64,000 bases of DNA from Prorocentrum cordatum. Its lineage: Eukaryota; Sar; Dinophyceae; Prorocentrales; Prorocentraceae. Shown here piece by piece: positions 1 to 10,631 of this stretch. Made by a program: the position numbers and the translations under genes. The notes beneath the pieces were generated by a model. That model did no database searches. It was given only the letters and a program-made list of their open reading frames with translations, and was not told the DNA's origin. The first letter of the stretch is position 1. The number at the start of each line of letters is the position of its first letter. The DNA lies in the NCBI GenBank assembly GCA_963575745.1, contig CAUYUJ010020682.1:1-64000 (forward strand). Direction: 5' to 3'.

Positions 1-230
1 AAGTAAGCAGGACCCCGCGACAAGTAAACAGGATCCCCCGAACAAGCTAATCGCATTTCCCACGCGAGCGCGCAGGACTTTCAAAACAAGTAGTCAACAC
101 CTCCGAAAGAGAAATCAGGACCACCCAGACAGTAGACAGGACCACCCCGAGAGTAAACGAGACCACAAACAGGACCGGCCACAAAGTCAACGGGACCAAC
201 CCAAAGGTAAACAGGACCACCCAAAGAAGT
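1..230. repeat. Degenerate short tandem repeat
   Basis: Variants of GTAAACAGGACCACCC recur about every 20-25 bases. No gene is recognised. The long minus-strand open frame across this stretch comes from repeat composition. Confidence 0.6.
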
Positions 231-398
231 AAGCAGGACCTCCCAACAGCAGGCGGGACCGCCCCGGAAGTAAAGAGGACCTCCCTCCCAGGGAAGTAGA
301 CAGGGCTTCCCAATAAGCAGGACCTCCCAACAGCAGGCGGGACCGCCCCGGAAGTAAAGAGGACCTCCCTCCCAGGGAAGTAGACAGGGCTTCCCAAT
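231..398. repeat. 84-bp tandem duplication
   Basis: Two nearly identical 84-bp units (231-314 and 315-398), each beginning AAGCAGGACCTCCCAACAGC. It continues the motif family of the preceding repeat. Confidence 0.85.
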
Positions 399-893
399 GG
401 TGAACAGGACGCGCAGCGGCGGCGGCGCTGGCAGCCGCGGCAGCTGCGCCGCCAGCGACGCCAGCAGCAGCAGCGGCGCGCCCGGGCGGTGGTGTTTGGC
501 GCGCCTCGCGCAGCAGCCGACCGCGCGTTCCGCCGCGGCGGCGGCGGCCTCGCCGGCGCGCCCTGCTGCGGCGCCCCCGGGGCCCCATCCGCAGGCAGCG
601 CTGCCAGAGGCGGCGCGCCCGACGTCCGCTGCGGCCGCAGCGCCCGCGCGCGCTGCGCCAGCGGCGGCCGCGCCGGCAGCGGCGGCAACACTCGCTGCGC
701 CGCCCGAAGCAGCCGCCGCGCCAGCAGCGGCACGCGCTGCTGCGCCTGCGAAGAAGCCGCCGGCCCCGCTGCGGCAGCAGCGGCCAGCAGCGGCGCGCGC
801 TGCGTCGGCCTTGGCGGCGGCGGCGACGACGACGGCAGCGCCGACGCGGGTTGCAGCGGGCCCGAGGACGCCGCTGACGAGGGCCCGCCAGCG
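399..893. other. GC-rich low-complexity stretch
   Basis: Very GC-rich GCN/GGC sequence that gives Ala-, Pro- or Arg-rich open frames on both strands. Nothing in it supports a real gene. Confidence 0.5.
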
Positions 894-1300
894 CTACGCC
901 GAGGCCCGAGCCGCCCTCGCAGCAGCATCCGGCCCCTCGGCGCCGATCCCGGGGCCTCTGGCGCGGGAGAAGACGCGTTTGTCAAGGTACTGGTTCCGCG
1001 CCATGGCGCGCCAGCCGTCGTTGAAGACGGCGCCGGGGAACGCCGCGCGGAACGCCGTCGGGCCCCTCGCGCCAGAGGCAGCGAGATCGGGCAATCGTTC
1101 CAGCCCCAGCTTCGCGAGGTAGCGCGCTTTCCAGAAAGCGAGCGCCCGAGGCACCTCCCAAAGCTGACTTGGTTCGCGGGGGCGTCGTTCTTGTGCCCAA
1201 TGCTGTGTGGGAGCTCTGCGCTCGTCTGGAATCGGATCGGCGTTCTCGTCGAGCCACGTCCATTCGATTCGCGGAAGGGCCCCCCCTCCCGCGCGCTCCG
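894..1300 (-). other. Gene-like segment, unrecognised
   Basis: The minus frame gives a mixed-composition peptide (for example WTWLDENADPIP, FWKARYLAKLGLERLPDLAA, AFPGAVFNDGWRAMARN) unlike the low-complexity sequence around it. It could be an exon of a host gene. I recognise no domain, and no start or splice site is clear. A second protein-like stretch lies on the plus strand at about 1540-1740 (FWSYRFAKHFEARDWLRACN), so strand and gene identity remain open. Confidence 0.25.
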
Positions 1301-2149
1301 CTTTGCGACGGAGGCGCCGGAATCCGCGGCGAGCCCCTTGTTTCGGGCCCAGCACAGTCTCTCGCGTTCGCGCGCAACTTCGCGGAGCCCCACTTTGTCG
1401 GCATCGCTCAGACGGGCGGCACCCCGTAAGACAACGACCCCGCCCCCGGGCGGCAGCGGCGAAGCTCCTTGGCGACGAGACCGCCGAGGGGTGCGTCGAG
1501 CACGAGCTAGCCAGGCGCAACGGGGCGGCGCGGCGCTGGGGGGCCGCTGGGAACTGGCAGCAGTTCCCCGCCGCGCTCCTGGGCCAACTCGGAGACCCGC
1601 GGTTCTGGAGCTACCGGTTTGCGAAGCACTTCGAAGCGCGCGACTGGCTGCGAGCCTGCAACGTGCCGCGCCGCGAGAAACACTCTCTGGGCGACGTGGA
1701 CACCAAGTGGGTTTTGCGCCTGGAGCGGGGCTGGGCGACTGACTCTCCTCCAGTGTGCCTCTGGCGACTGGCGCATAGCGAGCGGGCATTTCATCGCGCT
1801 GGTCGGGCTCTTCTGTTTTTGGCCCTCGCTGGGACCTCCGCCGGCCGCGCCTCCGCCGGGAGATTTGCGCGCTCGCGAGAGTGCACGGCGCGCCCGCGAA
1901 CGAGCGCGGCAGGGCCACAGCGAACGCGCGCGAGCTCAGGCTCCACGCGACGGTGGGGCCTGCCTCTGGCGGTCTGACGTCCTGTGGCGCGCCTCTGGTG
2001 GTCCGACGGTCGGCCATCTGGCGGCCCCCATTTCGCGGCCCCGCGGCCGCGCACAGCTGGCCTGGGATCGTCGACGCCGCGCGCGCGCGGAAGAATCACA
2101 GTCGGAATTGTCGCCGTTCGTCACTGCCGCCGTCGTCGCGCCATCTACA

Positions 2150-2360
2150 CCGCCATCATGACGATCGTCATCCACGCGCGTCGCGATCATCTACATCGTC
2201 ATCTACATGTTCATCACTACCGCCATCTACATCGCCATCACCATCACGATCATCATCATCTACATTGCCATCGCCATGACGATCGTCATGGCGTACATCG
2301 CCATCGCCAAGCCATCTGCATCGCAATCTACATCACAATCGTCATCACGATCGTCGTTGT
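2150..2360. repeat. Degenerate CATCTACATCGC-type repeat
   Basis: Trinucleotide-phased repeats of CAT/ATC words (CATCTACATCGCCATCACC and variants). No gene is supported. Confidence 0.7.
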
Positions 2361-2539
2361 TGTATACATATATCGGGGGGCCGGGCCCGGGGGCTGGGGG
2401 CGGGGACCGCGACCGCAAATGTGGGGCCCGGCGCGCCGGGAGCCCTGCCGGAGCGCCGGGGGCCGTCCAAGATCGCCCGGAGATGGGTTCGGAACGCTCG
2501 AACACGCGCTCCGATGGCTCCGGATGCCTTTCAAGACGA

Positions 2540-3760
2540 CTCCCATGACGCCAAAAAAGCCCCCGAAGGCCCCGAAGACGCCCCAAGAGGCACCCCAATA
2601 GAGCCCCAAGGATTTCCCATAGGGCAACTGATAGGTTTGGCCTGTTCGCCGTTTGGGCTTCCACTGCGTCCAAGACGGCCCAAGAGGCACCCAAGCCGGT
2701 CGAGAATGTCCCAAAAGGGCCCCAAGACGGCCCACGAGGGGGCCGAGACGGCGCTCGAGGCGCCCAAACCGCCCAAGAGCGCTTCAAGTCGGCGCCCAAG
2801 ACGGGGACGAGGAACCGAATATTCGAGCGTTTCGGCCAAGAGGCCCCCAGGAGACCCCAAGAGGCTCCAAGAAGCGCCCAAGAAGACCCAAGAGGGCCCC
2901 ATGAGACCCGACAAAAACACCAAAAGAGGCCCCGAACACACCCCAAGAGGCACCCCAATAGAGCCCCCAACGAGCAAAAATTGTAGATTTCCCTTCGGAC
3001 AGCTGATATGTTTCGCGTGTTCGCATTTTGGGCCTCATTTGCGTCCAATACGGCCCAAGAGGCACCCAAGACTGTCGAGGATGCCCCCAAGAGGGCTCCA
3101 AGACGGCCCACGAGGGGGCCAAGACAGCCCACGAGACGCCTAAACCGCCCAAGAACGCCCCAAGTCGGCGCCCAAGACAGCCCGAGGAATCGAAAATGCA
3201 AGCCATTTGACCAAAGAGGCCCCCAGGAGACCCAAAGAGGCTCCAAGAAGCGCCCCCCAAGAGGTCCTCAAGAGATCCGTAAAACATACAAAAAGAGGCC
3301 CCGAACACAGCCCAAGGGGCACCCCAATAGAGTCCCAATAAGCAATAATCGTCGACCCCAAATCGGCAAATTGTTATGTTTGGCGTGTTCGCCTTTCGGG
3401 CTTCCACTGCGTCCAAGACGGCCCAAGAGGCACCCAAACTGGTCGAGGATGTCCCCCCCAAGAGTGCTCCAAGACGGCCCACGAGGGGGCCGAGACGGCG
3501 CTCGAGGCGCCCAATCCGCCCAAGAGCGTCCCAAGTCGGCGCCCAAGACGGGGACGAGGAACCGAATATTCGAGCGGTTTGGCCCAAGAGGGCCCCAGGA
3601 GACCACATGTGGCTCCAAGAAGCGCCCAAAAAACCCCAAGAGGCCCCCAAGAGACCAGAAAAAACACCAAAAGAGGCTTCGAAACAACCCCCCGATGGGC
3701 CCCCCAGAACGGCCCAAGAGAGCCCCAGGGCGCGCCCAACAGGGTCGACCAGAGAGCTGG
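2540..3760. repeat. About 375-bp tandem repeat, three diverged units
   Basis: Three units are visible from the repeated block around CTTCCACTGCGTCCAAGACG, at about 2610, 2985 and 3360. The DNA between them consists of short CCCAAGAGGCC-like words, which leave long open frames on both strands. Those frames encode periodic Trp/Gly-rich or Lys/Pro-rich peptides and are not genes. Similar CCCAAGAGG-type sequence recurs near 52.3-52.8 kb and, on the other strand, near 61.75-61.87 kb. Confidence 0.75.
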
Positions 3761-3934
3761 TCCGACATTCCACACACTCTACACAGGGTCCGTCCCTGGC
3801 GGTGCCTCAGCAGGTGTTGCCACTGGAGTCCTCATGTGCCTGAGACGAACTTCAAACATTTTTTCGCACAGCGAGTCCTGTGTCTGTGACACGCTAGAAC
3901 CTAAGCGCGCGCGAAGCGCGCGCGTGGTTCTAGT

Positions 3935-4260
3935 CATCATACTCGCCAACCATCCGAGAGGGCTTCCAGGCAGTCCAAGAGAGCCCCAAAACGGCACAAC
4001 ACGGATCCAAGATGGCCCTCAGAGAGCCCCATGGCGGCCCAGGATGGCCCCCAAACACCGTCCGAAACATTCCAAATCGTGACCCGGTCGTTCGGGGAGA
4101 CCGCTGTTGGAGGCAGGGTGGCCCGAGGAAGCCCCCTGAGGCACCCAGAATACAGGAGGCCTCCAGAAGGCTTTAAGAAAACCTGAAGCAGCTGTTGTGA
4201 GGCTCCCAGAGGCTCTCCAAGGAGGAGCCTCCGCAAATTATCCTGGCGAAGGACCCAACC
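3935..4260 (-). repeat. Dispersed repeat B, inverted copy
   Basis: The minus strand matches about 53,200-53,500 plus. Both carry GCGGAGGCTCCTC, GAGCCTCTGGGAGCCTCAC and CACGATTTGGAATG in the same order. Function is unknown. Confidence 0.75.
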
Positions 4261-4299
4261 ATATGCAGTTGTGAGTATCGCAATTGTGAGTATCTTCTT

Positions 4300-4362
4300 C
4301 GGTGGCGCTCCCTATGGGGCCACGAACCGCATGAGGGGTGTGCCGAAATGTGGCGGGGTACA
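4300..4362 (+). repeat. Isolated unit of the 90-bp satellite
   Basis: GGTGGCGCTCCCTATGGGGC and GAGGGGTGTGCCGAAATG match the satellite at 5535-7318, so this is a single diverged outlier unit. Confidence 0.7.
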
Positions 4363-4724
4363 CAACGCAAAGGAATACGATAGATCTGATTACGAAAGAA
4401 AGAACGCGGGTGAGTCAGAGCGCGAGGGAATCTGAGTATGAATGGGTCTGCGCGCGAATGAATATATTTGCATGAGTGCGATCATGGAAACGCCTAGTGT
4501 AAGTGTATATGAATGTGAATGGTTCGAGCATGCCTGTCCGAACGCACGTGACACTGGGCGTGGCCGCCGCAGGCAGCTTCCGCGGGAACCCCGACGGCAG
4601 CGTCCGCACGTCGCGACGCCCATGTCGGCACGCCTCTTGCGAGGATCGCGCCCGCTTTCGGCTCTTTTTTTTCCTTCCTCTTTGCCCGCGCACTCCAAAA
4701 TCCAAGGCTGCGGGCGCAGCGCAG

Positions 4725-4975
4725 CGCGGAGTCCCCGCGACGCGCGCTGGTCGCCCCGGGCGGGGCCCAGCGACGCGCGCGGGTCGTCCGCTGCGCGAAG
4801 CAGAGAGAGCTGACTAGCTAACTGGCTGGCTGATAGCGGGCAAGTCTCTGACCGCTGGGCAGAGCGACGACGGGCGAACGAGGCGCCGGGCCCCCCGCAG
4901 CACGGAGTTCCCGCGACGCGCGCTGGTCGCCCCGAGAGGGTCCCAGCGACGCGCGCGGGTCGTCCGCGGCGCGAG
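4725..4975. repeat. About 75-bp direct duplication, 175-bp period
   Basis: CCCGCGACGCGCGCTGGTCG and CAGCGACGCGCGCGGGTCGT recur in the same order at about 4727-4800 and 4902-4975. The rest of 4363-5034 shows no gene. It would be downstream of the minus-strand helicase fragment. Confidence 0.75.
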
Positions 4976-5034
4976 GCCAAACAATTAGTCGGGCAGTCGA
5001 GAGAAGGCGCGGCTCGGGGGAGACGCTCCTCAGG

Positions 5035-5499
5035 TCAGGCCTCGCGGATGAACTCGGTGAAGCCGAGCTCCCTGGCGAGGGCCGTCGCTTCCCTCCTGCA
5101 CCGCTTCGTGCGCGCCGCAAACTGCTCCAGCTGCTTCCGCAAGCCCTGCGGCGGCCCTGCCAGGAAGAACTCGATGCGCGGCGCCCGCATGAGCAGGAGG
5201 TCCTCGTGGCGCGTGGCGCGCGAGAGCAGCACGTAGAGCTCCAGCCACCAGTCGTCGTCCTCCTTCTTGCCGTTCCCTACCTCGTGGCGGCCGCAATCCA
5301 GGATCACGCCTGGGCGACGTCGACCGAGGGAGCAGCGCGCCGGGCAGCCGACGGCCCAGGGCGAGAGTCCACAGGACCGAGAGATGGTCTGGCCGCGGAC
5401 TGCTCGCGCCCGGAGGTCTGGCCGCCCCCGGAGCGCCGTTCCCCCGCCCCGTCGCCTTCGCGCATGGTGCGCCCCTGGCACGCCACCGTGGTGATGACC
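5035..5499 (-). CDS. C-terminal fragment of a Pif1-like helicase
   Basis: The minus strand encodes the end of a superfamily-1 helicase. VITTVACQGRTMREG resembles motif V, and LELYVLLSRATRHEDLLLM resembles motif VI with its S-R pair; a basic tail follows and ends at the TGA at 5035-5037. The two motifs are separated by a 146-base insert. Removing 5310-5455 joins the frame cleanly as REG-VILDCG. The upstream part of the helicase (Walker motifs) is not in this window, because the satellite array lies immediately upstream. A CAG at 5500-5502 could be an acceptor, which would make the satellite intronic. Alternatively this is a truncated gene copy. The family assignment is from motifs only. Confidence 0.5.
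   Translation of the reverse strand, partial: GHHHGGVPGAHHARRRRGGGTALRGRPDLRARAVRGQTISRSCGLSPWAVGCPARCSLGRRRPGVILDCGRHEVGNGKKEDDDWWLELYVLLSRATRHEDLLLMRAPRIEFFLAGPPQGLRKQLEQFAARTKRCRREATALARELGFTEFIREA
5310..5455 (-). other. Putative GC-AG intron in the helicase fragment
   Basis: On the minus strand the insert begins GCGACGGGG after ...CGCGAAG and ends GTCGCCCAG before GCGTGATCC. Its removal restores a continuous frame across two conserved helicase motifs. GC donors are known to be common in dinoflagellate genes. No transcript evidence is available. Confidence 0.5.
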
Positions 5500-5534
5500 C
5501 TGCCGTGCGAGAAATGCGGGGGGGGCCGAAATGG

Positions 5535-7318
5535 GTGGGGGTGACGCATGCGGGCGGCGGCACTGAGGCCTTCGGTGGAGCTCCCTATGGAGCCACGAAA
5601 CGTGTGAGGGGTGTGCCGAAATGGCTGTGGGTGACGCATGCGGCCGCGGGCACTGGGGCCTTCGGTGGAGCTCCCTATGGAGCCACGAAACGTGTGAGGG
5701 GTGTGCCGAAATGGGTGTGGGGGACGCATGCGGCCGCGGGCACTGGGGCCTTCGGTGGAGCTCCCTATGGAGCCACGAAACGTGTGAGGGGTGTGCCGAA
5801 ATGGGTGTGGGGACGCATGCGGCCGCGGGCACTGGGGCCTTCGGTGGAGCTCCCTATGGAGCCACGAAACGTGTGAGGGGTGTGCCGAAATGGGTGTGGG
5901 GGACGCATGCGGCCGCGGGCACTGGGGCCTTCGGTGGAGCTCCCTATGGAGCCACGAAACGTGTGAGGGGTGTGCCGAAATGGGTGTGGGGGACGCATGC
6001 GGCCGCGGGCACTGGGGCCTTCGGTGGAGCTCCCTATGGAGCCACGAAACGTGTGAGGGGTGTGCCGAAATGGGTGTGGGGGCGCATGACTGGGCCTTCG
6101 GTGGAGCTCCCTATGGAGCCACGAACGTGTGAGGGGTGTGCCGAAATGGGTGTGGGTGACGCATGCGGCCGCGGGCACTGGGGCCTTCGGTGGAGCTCCC
6201 TATGGAGCCACGAAACGTGTGAGGGGTGTGCCGAAATGGGTGTGGGTGACGCATGCGGGCGCGGGCACTGGGGCCTTCGGTGGAGCTCCCTATGGAGCCA
6301 CGAAACGTGTGAGGGGTGTGCCGAAATGGGTGTGGGTGACGCATGCGGCCGCGGGCACTGGGGCCTTCGGTGGAGCTCCCTATGGAGCCACGAAACGTGT
6401 GAGGGGTGTGCCGAAATGGGTGTGGGTGACGCATGCGGCCGCGGGCACTGGGGCCTTCGGTGGAGCTCCCTATGGAGCCACGAAACGTGTGAGGGGTGTG
6501 CCGAAATGGGTGTGGGTGACGCATGCGGCCGCGGGCACTGGGGCCTTCGGTGGAGCTCCCTATGGAGCCACGAAACGTGTGAGGGGTGTGCCGAAATGGG
6601 TGTGGGTGACGCATGCGGCCGCGGGCACTGGGGCCTTCGGTGGAGCTCCCTATGGAGCCACGAAACGTGTGAGGGGTGTGCCGAAATGGGTGTGGGTGAC
6701 GCATGCGGCCGCGGGCACTGGGGCCTTCGGTGGAGCTCCCTATGGAGCCACGAAACGTGTGAGGGGTGTGCCGAAATGGGTGTGGGTGACGCATGCGGCC
6801 GCGGGCACTGGGGCCTTCGGTGGAGCTCCCTATGGAGCCACGAAACGTGTGAGGGGTGTGCCGAAATGGGTGTGGGTGACGCATGCGGGCGCGGGCACTG
6901 GGGCCTTCGGTGGAGCTCCCTATGGAGCCACGAAACGTGTGAGGGGTGTGCCGAAATGGGTGTGGGTGACGCATGCGGCCGCGGGCACTGGGGCCTTCGG
7001 TGGAGCTCCCTATGGAGCCACGAAACGTGTGAGGGGTGTGCCGAAATGGGTGTGGGTGACGCATGCGGCCGCGGGCACTGGGGCCTTCTGTGGAGCTCCC
7101 TATGGAGCCACGAAACGTGTGAGGGGTGCCGAAATGGTGTGGGTGACGCATGCGGCCGCGGCCACTGGGGCCTTCGGTGGAGCTCCCTATGGAGCCACGA
7201 AACGTGTGAGGGGTGTGCCGAAATGGGTGTGGGTGACGCATGCGGCCGCGGCCACTGGGGCCTTCGGTGGAGCTCCCTATGGAGCCACGAAACGTGTGAG
7301 GGGTGTGCCGAATTGGGT
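5535..7318. repeat. 90-bp satellite array, about 20 units
   Basis: Near-identical 90-bp units containing GGGGCCTTCGGTGGAGCTCC, CTATGGAGCCACGAAACGTG and TGAGGGGTGTGCCGAAATGG. Most units are full length; short deletions occur at about 6085-6125 and 7125-7140. The period is a multiple of three and no unit contains a stop in several frames, so long frames arise on both strands. Related diverged units lie at 4300 and, inverted, at 60.7-61.2 kb. Confidence 0.95.
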
Positions 7319-7395
7319 GTTGATGATGATGATGATGATTGGAGGGGGGAGGAGGCAGCGGGAGGAAGGAAGGAAGGAAGGAAGGAAGGAAGGAG
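7319..7395. repeat. GAT and GGAA microsatellites
   Basis: A GAT run followed by GGAA repeats at the distal end of the satellite array. Confidence 0.8.
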
Positions 7396-7399
7396 ATCG

Positions 7400-7645
7400 C
7401 GGGGCACCGTCTCTTCAAAGCGAGGACCCAACACCACAGGATGGTTGGGAAAAAGAGCTGAGGAGGATGGGGAGAATGCGCAGGGTATGGCGAAAATGAT
7501 GAAAAAGAAGCATGGAGGAGGAATGCCGGGAAAGGCAACAAGGAGTTATCGCTAAATTGTCGGCTTCACCTTCCTGCTATTCCGCCTGCATACCAAACTT
7601 CAAGGGCCAAGGTGCGTGGCGCGAAGTGCCACTGCAGTCTTGTGT
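7400..7645 (-). repeat. Dispersed repeat A, inverted copy
   Basis: The minus strand matches 52,995-53,200 plus: ACAAGACTGCAGTGGC, TTCGCGCCA, GCACCTTGG, GCAGGCGGAA and GATAACTCCTTG appear in the same order. Both copies begin at a TA-rich microsatellite. Confidence 0.8.
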
Positions 7646-7669
7646 ATATATATATACATATGTATATAC

Positions 7670-7700
<31 letters not shown>

Positions 7701-7783
7701 TGTATGTATGTATGTATGTATGTATGTATGTATGTATGTATGTATGTGTATATATATATACACATACCTATATATATACACAC
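7646..7783. repeat. TATG/TA microsatellite
   Basis: A long run of GTAT units flanked by TATATA and CACATA blocks. Confidence 0.95.
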
Positions 7784-8565
7784 GTTACAAGTATGGGGCA
7801 CTTCCCTATCGAGGCGCAAGCGCTCCCCGAGCAGCGGCTCCAGCGGCGGCCGCCGCGGCCCCCGCGGCGTGGCCACGGCGGTTCGCGCCGCGGTGCGCCG
7901 CGAGGCTCTGGGGCGGGCAAGAGGGGGGCGATGACTAGGGGTGTGGGGGGGACACAGTGGCCAGGGCCAGGATATGTCTTCAGAAGTCATGCCCCCTGTC
8001 TTCTTATTTCAATGCGTTCCCGAGCCCCCAGTGGACCGCGCACATGCTTCGGGTCCTGATTTGCGAGCCCCCCGCTTGGACCCCCCCCTCCCAGACCTCA
8101 GACCCCATGATTTTTCAGAACGTTGACCCCCAGAGGTCTCGACACATTCCCTGGGACCGGTTTTTCCTCCCGGGTCGTTGTTGGACGGCCTCGAGGCCCG
8201 GCAAGGGCCCCCAGACACCCGTGCACAAGAAATTTTCCACAAGAAACCCAACCCTGAGACCCCAGAATGTCCATGGATTTCTAGTGTGGAAACGCCACGC
8301 CTCCCACAGCAAAACCATCGAAAATCAAGCAACCCGGGGCACCTTGGAGGCAAGCAGGGTGCTTCTTGGCAAGGGCCCCCAGATGCCGTCGTGATTTTTT
8401 CGTGGCTCGAGGGGGGTCCTGGGCTCTCGGACGCCCCTGCGAGGCACGCCAGGAGGGCCTCCGCAGGGGGCGGGCGTCGCGCAGCTGCGAGGGCCGGGAG
8501 CGGGGCGGTCGCCGCGCGGTGCTGGTGGGCAGCGGCAGCGCTGGGGGGGGATCTGCAGTGCTCAG
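7784..8565. other. No gene recognised
   Basis: GC-rich sequence with short unrelated open frames and no conserved motif. The part around 8090-8340 has the same style of short diverged words (CCCCCAGA, CTCGAC, GGACCG) as dispersed repeat C but no clear alignment. Confidence 0.4.
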
Positions 8566-8584
8566 GAGGCGCTCGAGTTGACTC

Positions 8585-8792
8585 CTCCTCCTCCTCCTCC
8601 TCCTCCTCCTCCTCCTCCTCCTCCTCCTCCTCCTCCTCCCTCCTACTCCTCCTTCTCCTCCTCCTCCTCCTCCTCCTCCTCCTCTTCCTCCTCCTCGCGC
8701 GCCTCCTCCTCCTCCTCCTCCTCCTCCTCCTCCTCCTCTTCCTCTTCCTCCTCCTCCTCCTCCTCCTCCTCCTCCTCCTCCTCCTCCTCCTC
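8585..8792. repeat. TCC tract at the 5' side of the first LINE
   Basis: Nearly pure TCC/CTC repeat, interrupted by CTCGCGCGCCTCC at about 8693-8705. It ends immediately before the LINE 5' terminal hairpin. Confidence 0.95.
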
Positions 8793-8801
8793 GCTCCGTA
8801 G

Positions 8802-8826
8802 CCATTTTGGCTCAAGGCCAAAATGG
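8802..8826 (+). other. LINE 5' terminal hairpin
   Basis: Arms CCATTTTGGC and GCCAAAATGG, ten perfect pairs, with loop TCAAG. It lies about 10 bases inside the TCC boundary, where the transcript 5' end would be expected. Confidence 0.75.
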
Positions 8827-9148
8827 TGTCCATTTCATTGCCTTCGCGGGGTAGGCTCCCACAGTGCTTCGATCAGCTCTCGGCGCCACTGCACGGGCCC
8901 TGCGCCAGCCCTCGCCCCTCCATATCTAAGTCCCGCGCGGCCGCGCCCGCGGGCATTCCATATTCAGCGCTGCGGCGCATCGGGCACGCCGTGCTCTTTC
9001 TTGTGGTGCAGCAGCAGACGGTGGCGTGCTCACTCGCCCCGCTCCTGTACGTGCGGCAGGTGGTACCCTCGACCTCACGGCTCGCTGGCATAAAATTGGA
9101 CCCGCTCAGTGGCAGCAGACTGGCAGCAGTTCCCTCGCAGCTGAAGAC

Positions 9149-10597
9149 ATGGGAGAATCCAGTTCCAGTACTTCCTCGTCCCGTGGACCTCGCCGACGTC
9201 ATCAAGCTACCCGTGATCGACGACGGGATAACAGTGACTCCAAGAGTCGCAGCGGCCCCGACAACAGTGCTGAGCGCCGCCATCGTCGACGCCGAGACCG
9301 CCGCGAACATCGGGGAGACGACCGCGGGGCTGACGACAAGGATCGGGAACAGGACCGAATACCTCGCAGGGACGATCGGGAAGATAGAGAGAACGGTTCA
9401 GGTGCACGCGTCGCTCGGAGATCTGGACCTTCGGCAGCACGCAAGGACACGGTTGCTGAACGAGACCCTTGGCAAGCGGCCGCGGGTTCTATGCGATGTG
9501 CTGGAGCTAGTGGGGGACCTGCTCGAACTCATGAGCCGCAGCACTTCCCACTTTCACCGCGAGCTGCGCAACAAGTGCTACGCGACATGGAGCTCATGCC
9601 TACATTTCCTGACGGTGAACTACCTGCAGCAGGCACGCCTGTCGGTGGACTTCCTACCCCACGCGCTGAAGATGACCCCCCTCCTGCTCATGGTGATCTG
9701 GCTAGTCTTGAGCAAAGGCTGGCGACACTGGGTAAAGAACAGATTGCATCGGCGACGGAACAACTCATGGCGACGGCGAATTCCCTCATTGCAAAGCAGC
9801 AGCAAGCCTTCAGCGCACAGGTGGCAGAATTCTTGGCAGTCAGCAAACAAAACGCCGCTCACCTCGAAGTACATGACAAAGGCATCCATGAGCTCCAGGC
9901 CAGAGCTGACAAAGTGGAAGCAGATCAGGCCAAGATGCGGCAGCAGATCAGCGCAATGGAACAGACACTGGCAATGGCGGAGGCTGCCGTCCCCTTCGAT
10001 GTTCAGAAGCTCGCCACATGGGACCGCGTCCCGGACCCCACAGTATTCAGCATCGGCGCCCCCAGGGCGATTGCACCAGCTGCCATCAAAGCAGCGCTCG
10101 CGGAGTGGATTCAGGCGTCGGGTGTTCCAGTGGACCAGCTTATTCTTCACGGTGATGTACCTCAGCGGCGATTTCATATGCAAGTTCAAGGTGGAGCAGC
10201 AGCACATGGGCGAGCCCTCGCTCTCTCTCGTGCCCTCAAGACGTCAACTGGCTTCCGCACCTTCAGCGGGTTTGACACCGGTGGGGTCAACACGCCCATC
10301 TATGTCAGCGGAGACAAGAGCCCCAAGCAGGTCAGACTCGAACTTCAGACCAAGCGTTTGCAGCGCATCATTCAGGACGCATACCACGATCACCACATCG
10401 GCGCCCAGAGAAGCAAGGGCATTGTCACCATTGATGCAGTGCCGCTCGTCGTTGTCGAAGTCAAGGGCCCTGATGAACCATCCAAGCTACGCTGGGACAT
10501 GCCAATCCTCGCACGATTCAAGATTGACAAACAACCTCTGGTGGCTGCATTTGGACAGGCATTCGCGAGCGTGGACACATCTTCGTGGTCTATTTAG
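9149..10597 (+). CDS. LINE ORF1 protein
   Basis: A 482-residue protein from the first ATG; the frame stays open upstream without another ATG. Residues about 10-110 are a charged Arg/Asp/Ser-rich tract (SKSRS, RRHRRRRDRREHRGDD) typical of RNA-binding disorder. Residues about 185-275 are Gln/Glu/Ala-rich with heptad character (LEQRLATLGKEQ, ELQARADKVEADQAK), probably a coiled coil for multimerisation. The C-terminal third (VPQRRFHMQVQGGAAAHGRA region) may be an RRM-like fold. By position and composition this is the ORF1p RNA chaperone of the LINE ribonucleoprotein. No zinc knuckle is visible. Confidence 0.7.
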   Translation: MGESSSSTSSSRGPRRRHQATRDRRRDNSDSKSRSGPDNSAERRHRRRRDRREHRGDDRGADDKDREQDRIPRRDDREDRENGSGARVARRSGPSAARKDTVAERDPWQAAAGSMRCAGASGGPARTHEPQHFPLSPRAAQQVLRDMELMPTFPDGELPAAGTPVGGLPTPRAEDDPPPAHGDLASLEQRLATLGKEQIASATEQLMATANSLIAKQQQAFSAQVAEFLAVSKQNAAHLEVHDKGIHELQARADKVEADQAKMRQQISAMEQTLAMAEAAVPFDVQKLATWDRVPDPTVFSIGAPRAIAPAAIKAALAEWIQASGVPVDQLILHGDVPQRRFHMQVQGGAAAHGRALALSRALKTSTGFRTFSGFDTGGVNTPIYVSGDKSPKQVRLELQTKRLQRIIQDAYHDHHIGAQRSKGIVTIDAVPLVVVEVKGPDEPSKLRWDMPILARFKIDKQPLVAAFGQAFASVDTSSWSI

Positions 10598-10631
10598 CAG
10601 AAGGTGGTCACCCTGGTCAACATCACCGTCA

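Noticed and set aside
47-2017. 656-aa minus-strand frame
   Set aside because: Runs through tandem repeats and GC-rich low-complexity DNA. Only short parts look protein-like, and they fall in other frames.
2260-3773. Minus-strand frames of about 330 aa with LGASWAVLDA-like periodicity
   Set aside because: Periodic translation of the CCCAAGAGG-type repeat; the same peptide style appears in several frames.
5535-7318. CRISPR-like array
   Set aside because: Units are contiguous 90-bp repeats with no variable spacers, in a eukaryotic context.
5535-7555. Long open frames over the satellite (up to 644 aa)
   Set aside because: They come from a stop-free 90-bp unit and exist on both strands and in several frames.
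8009-9093. Poly-Arg, Gly, Ser and Leu frames over the TCC tract
   Set aside because: Compositional; the real LINE ORF begins downstream.
8823-10631. N-terminal extension of the LINE ORF2 frame
   Set aside because: It overlaps ORF1 in another frame and has ORF1-shadow composition; the endonuclease starts right after the ATG at 10632.
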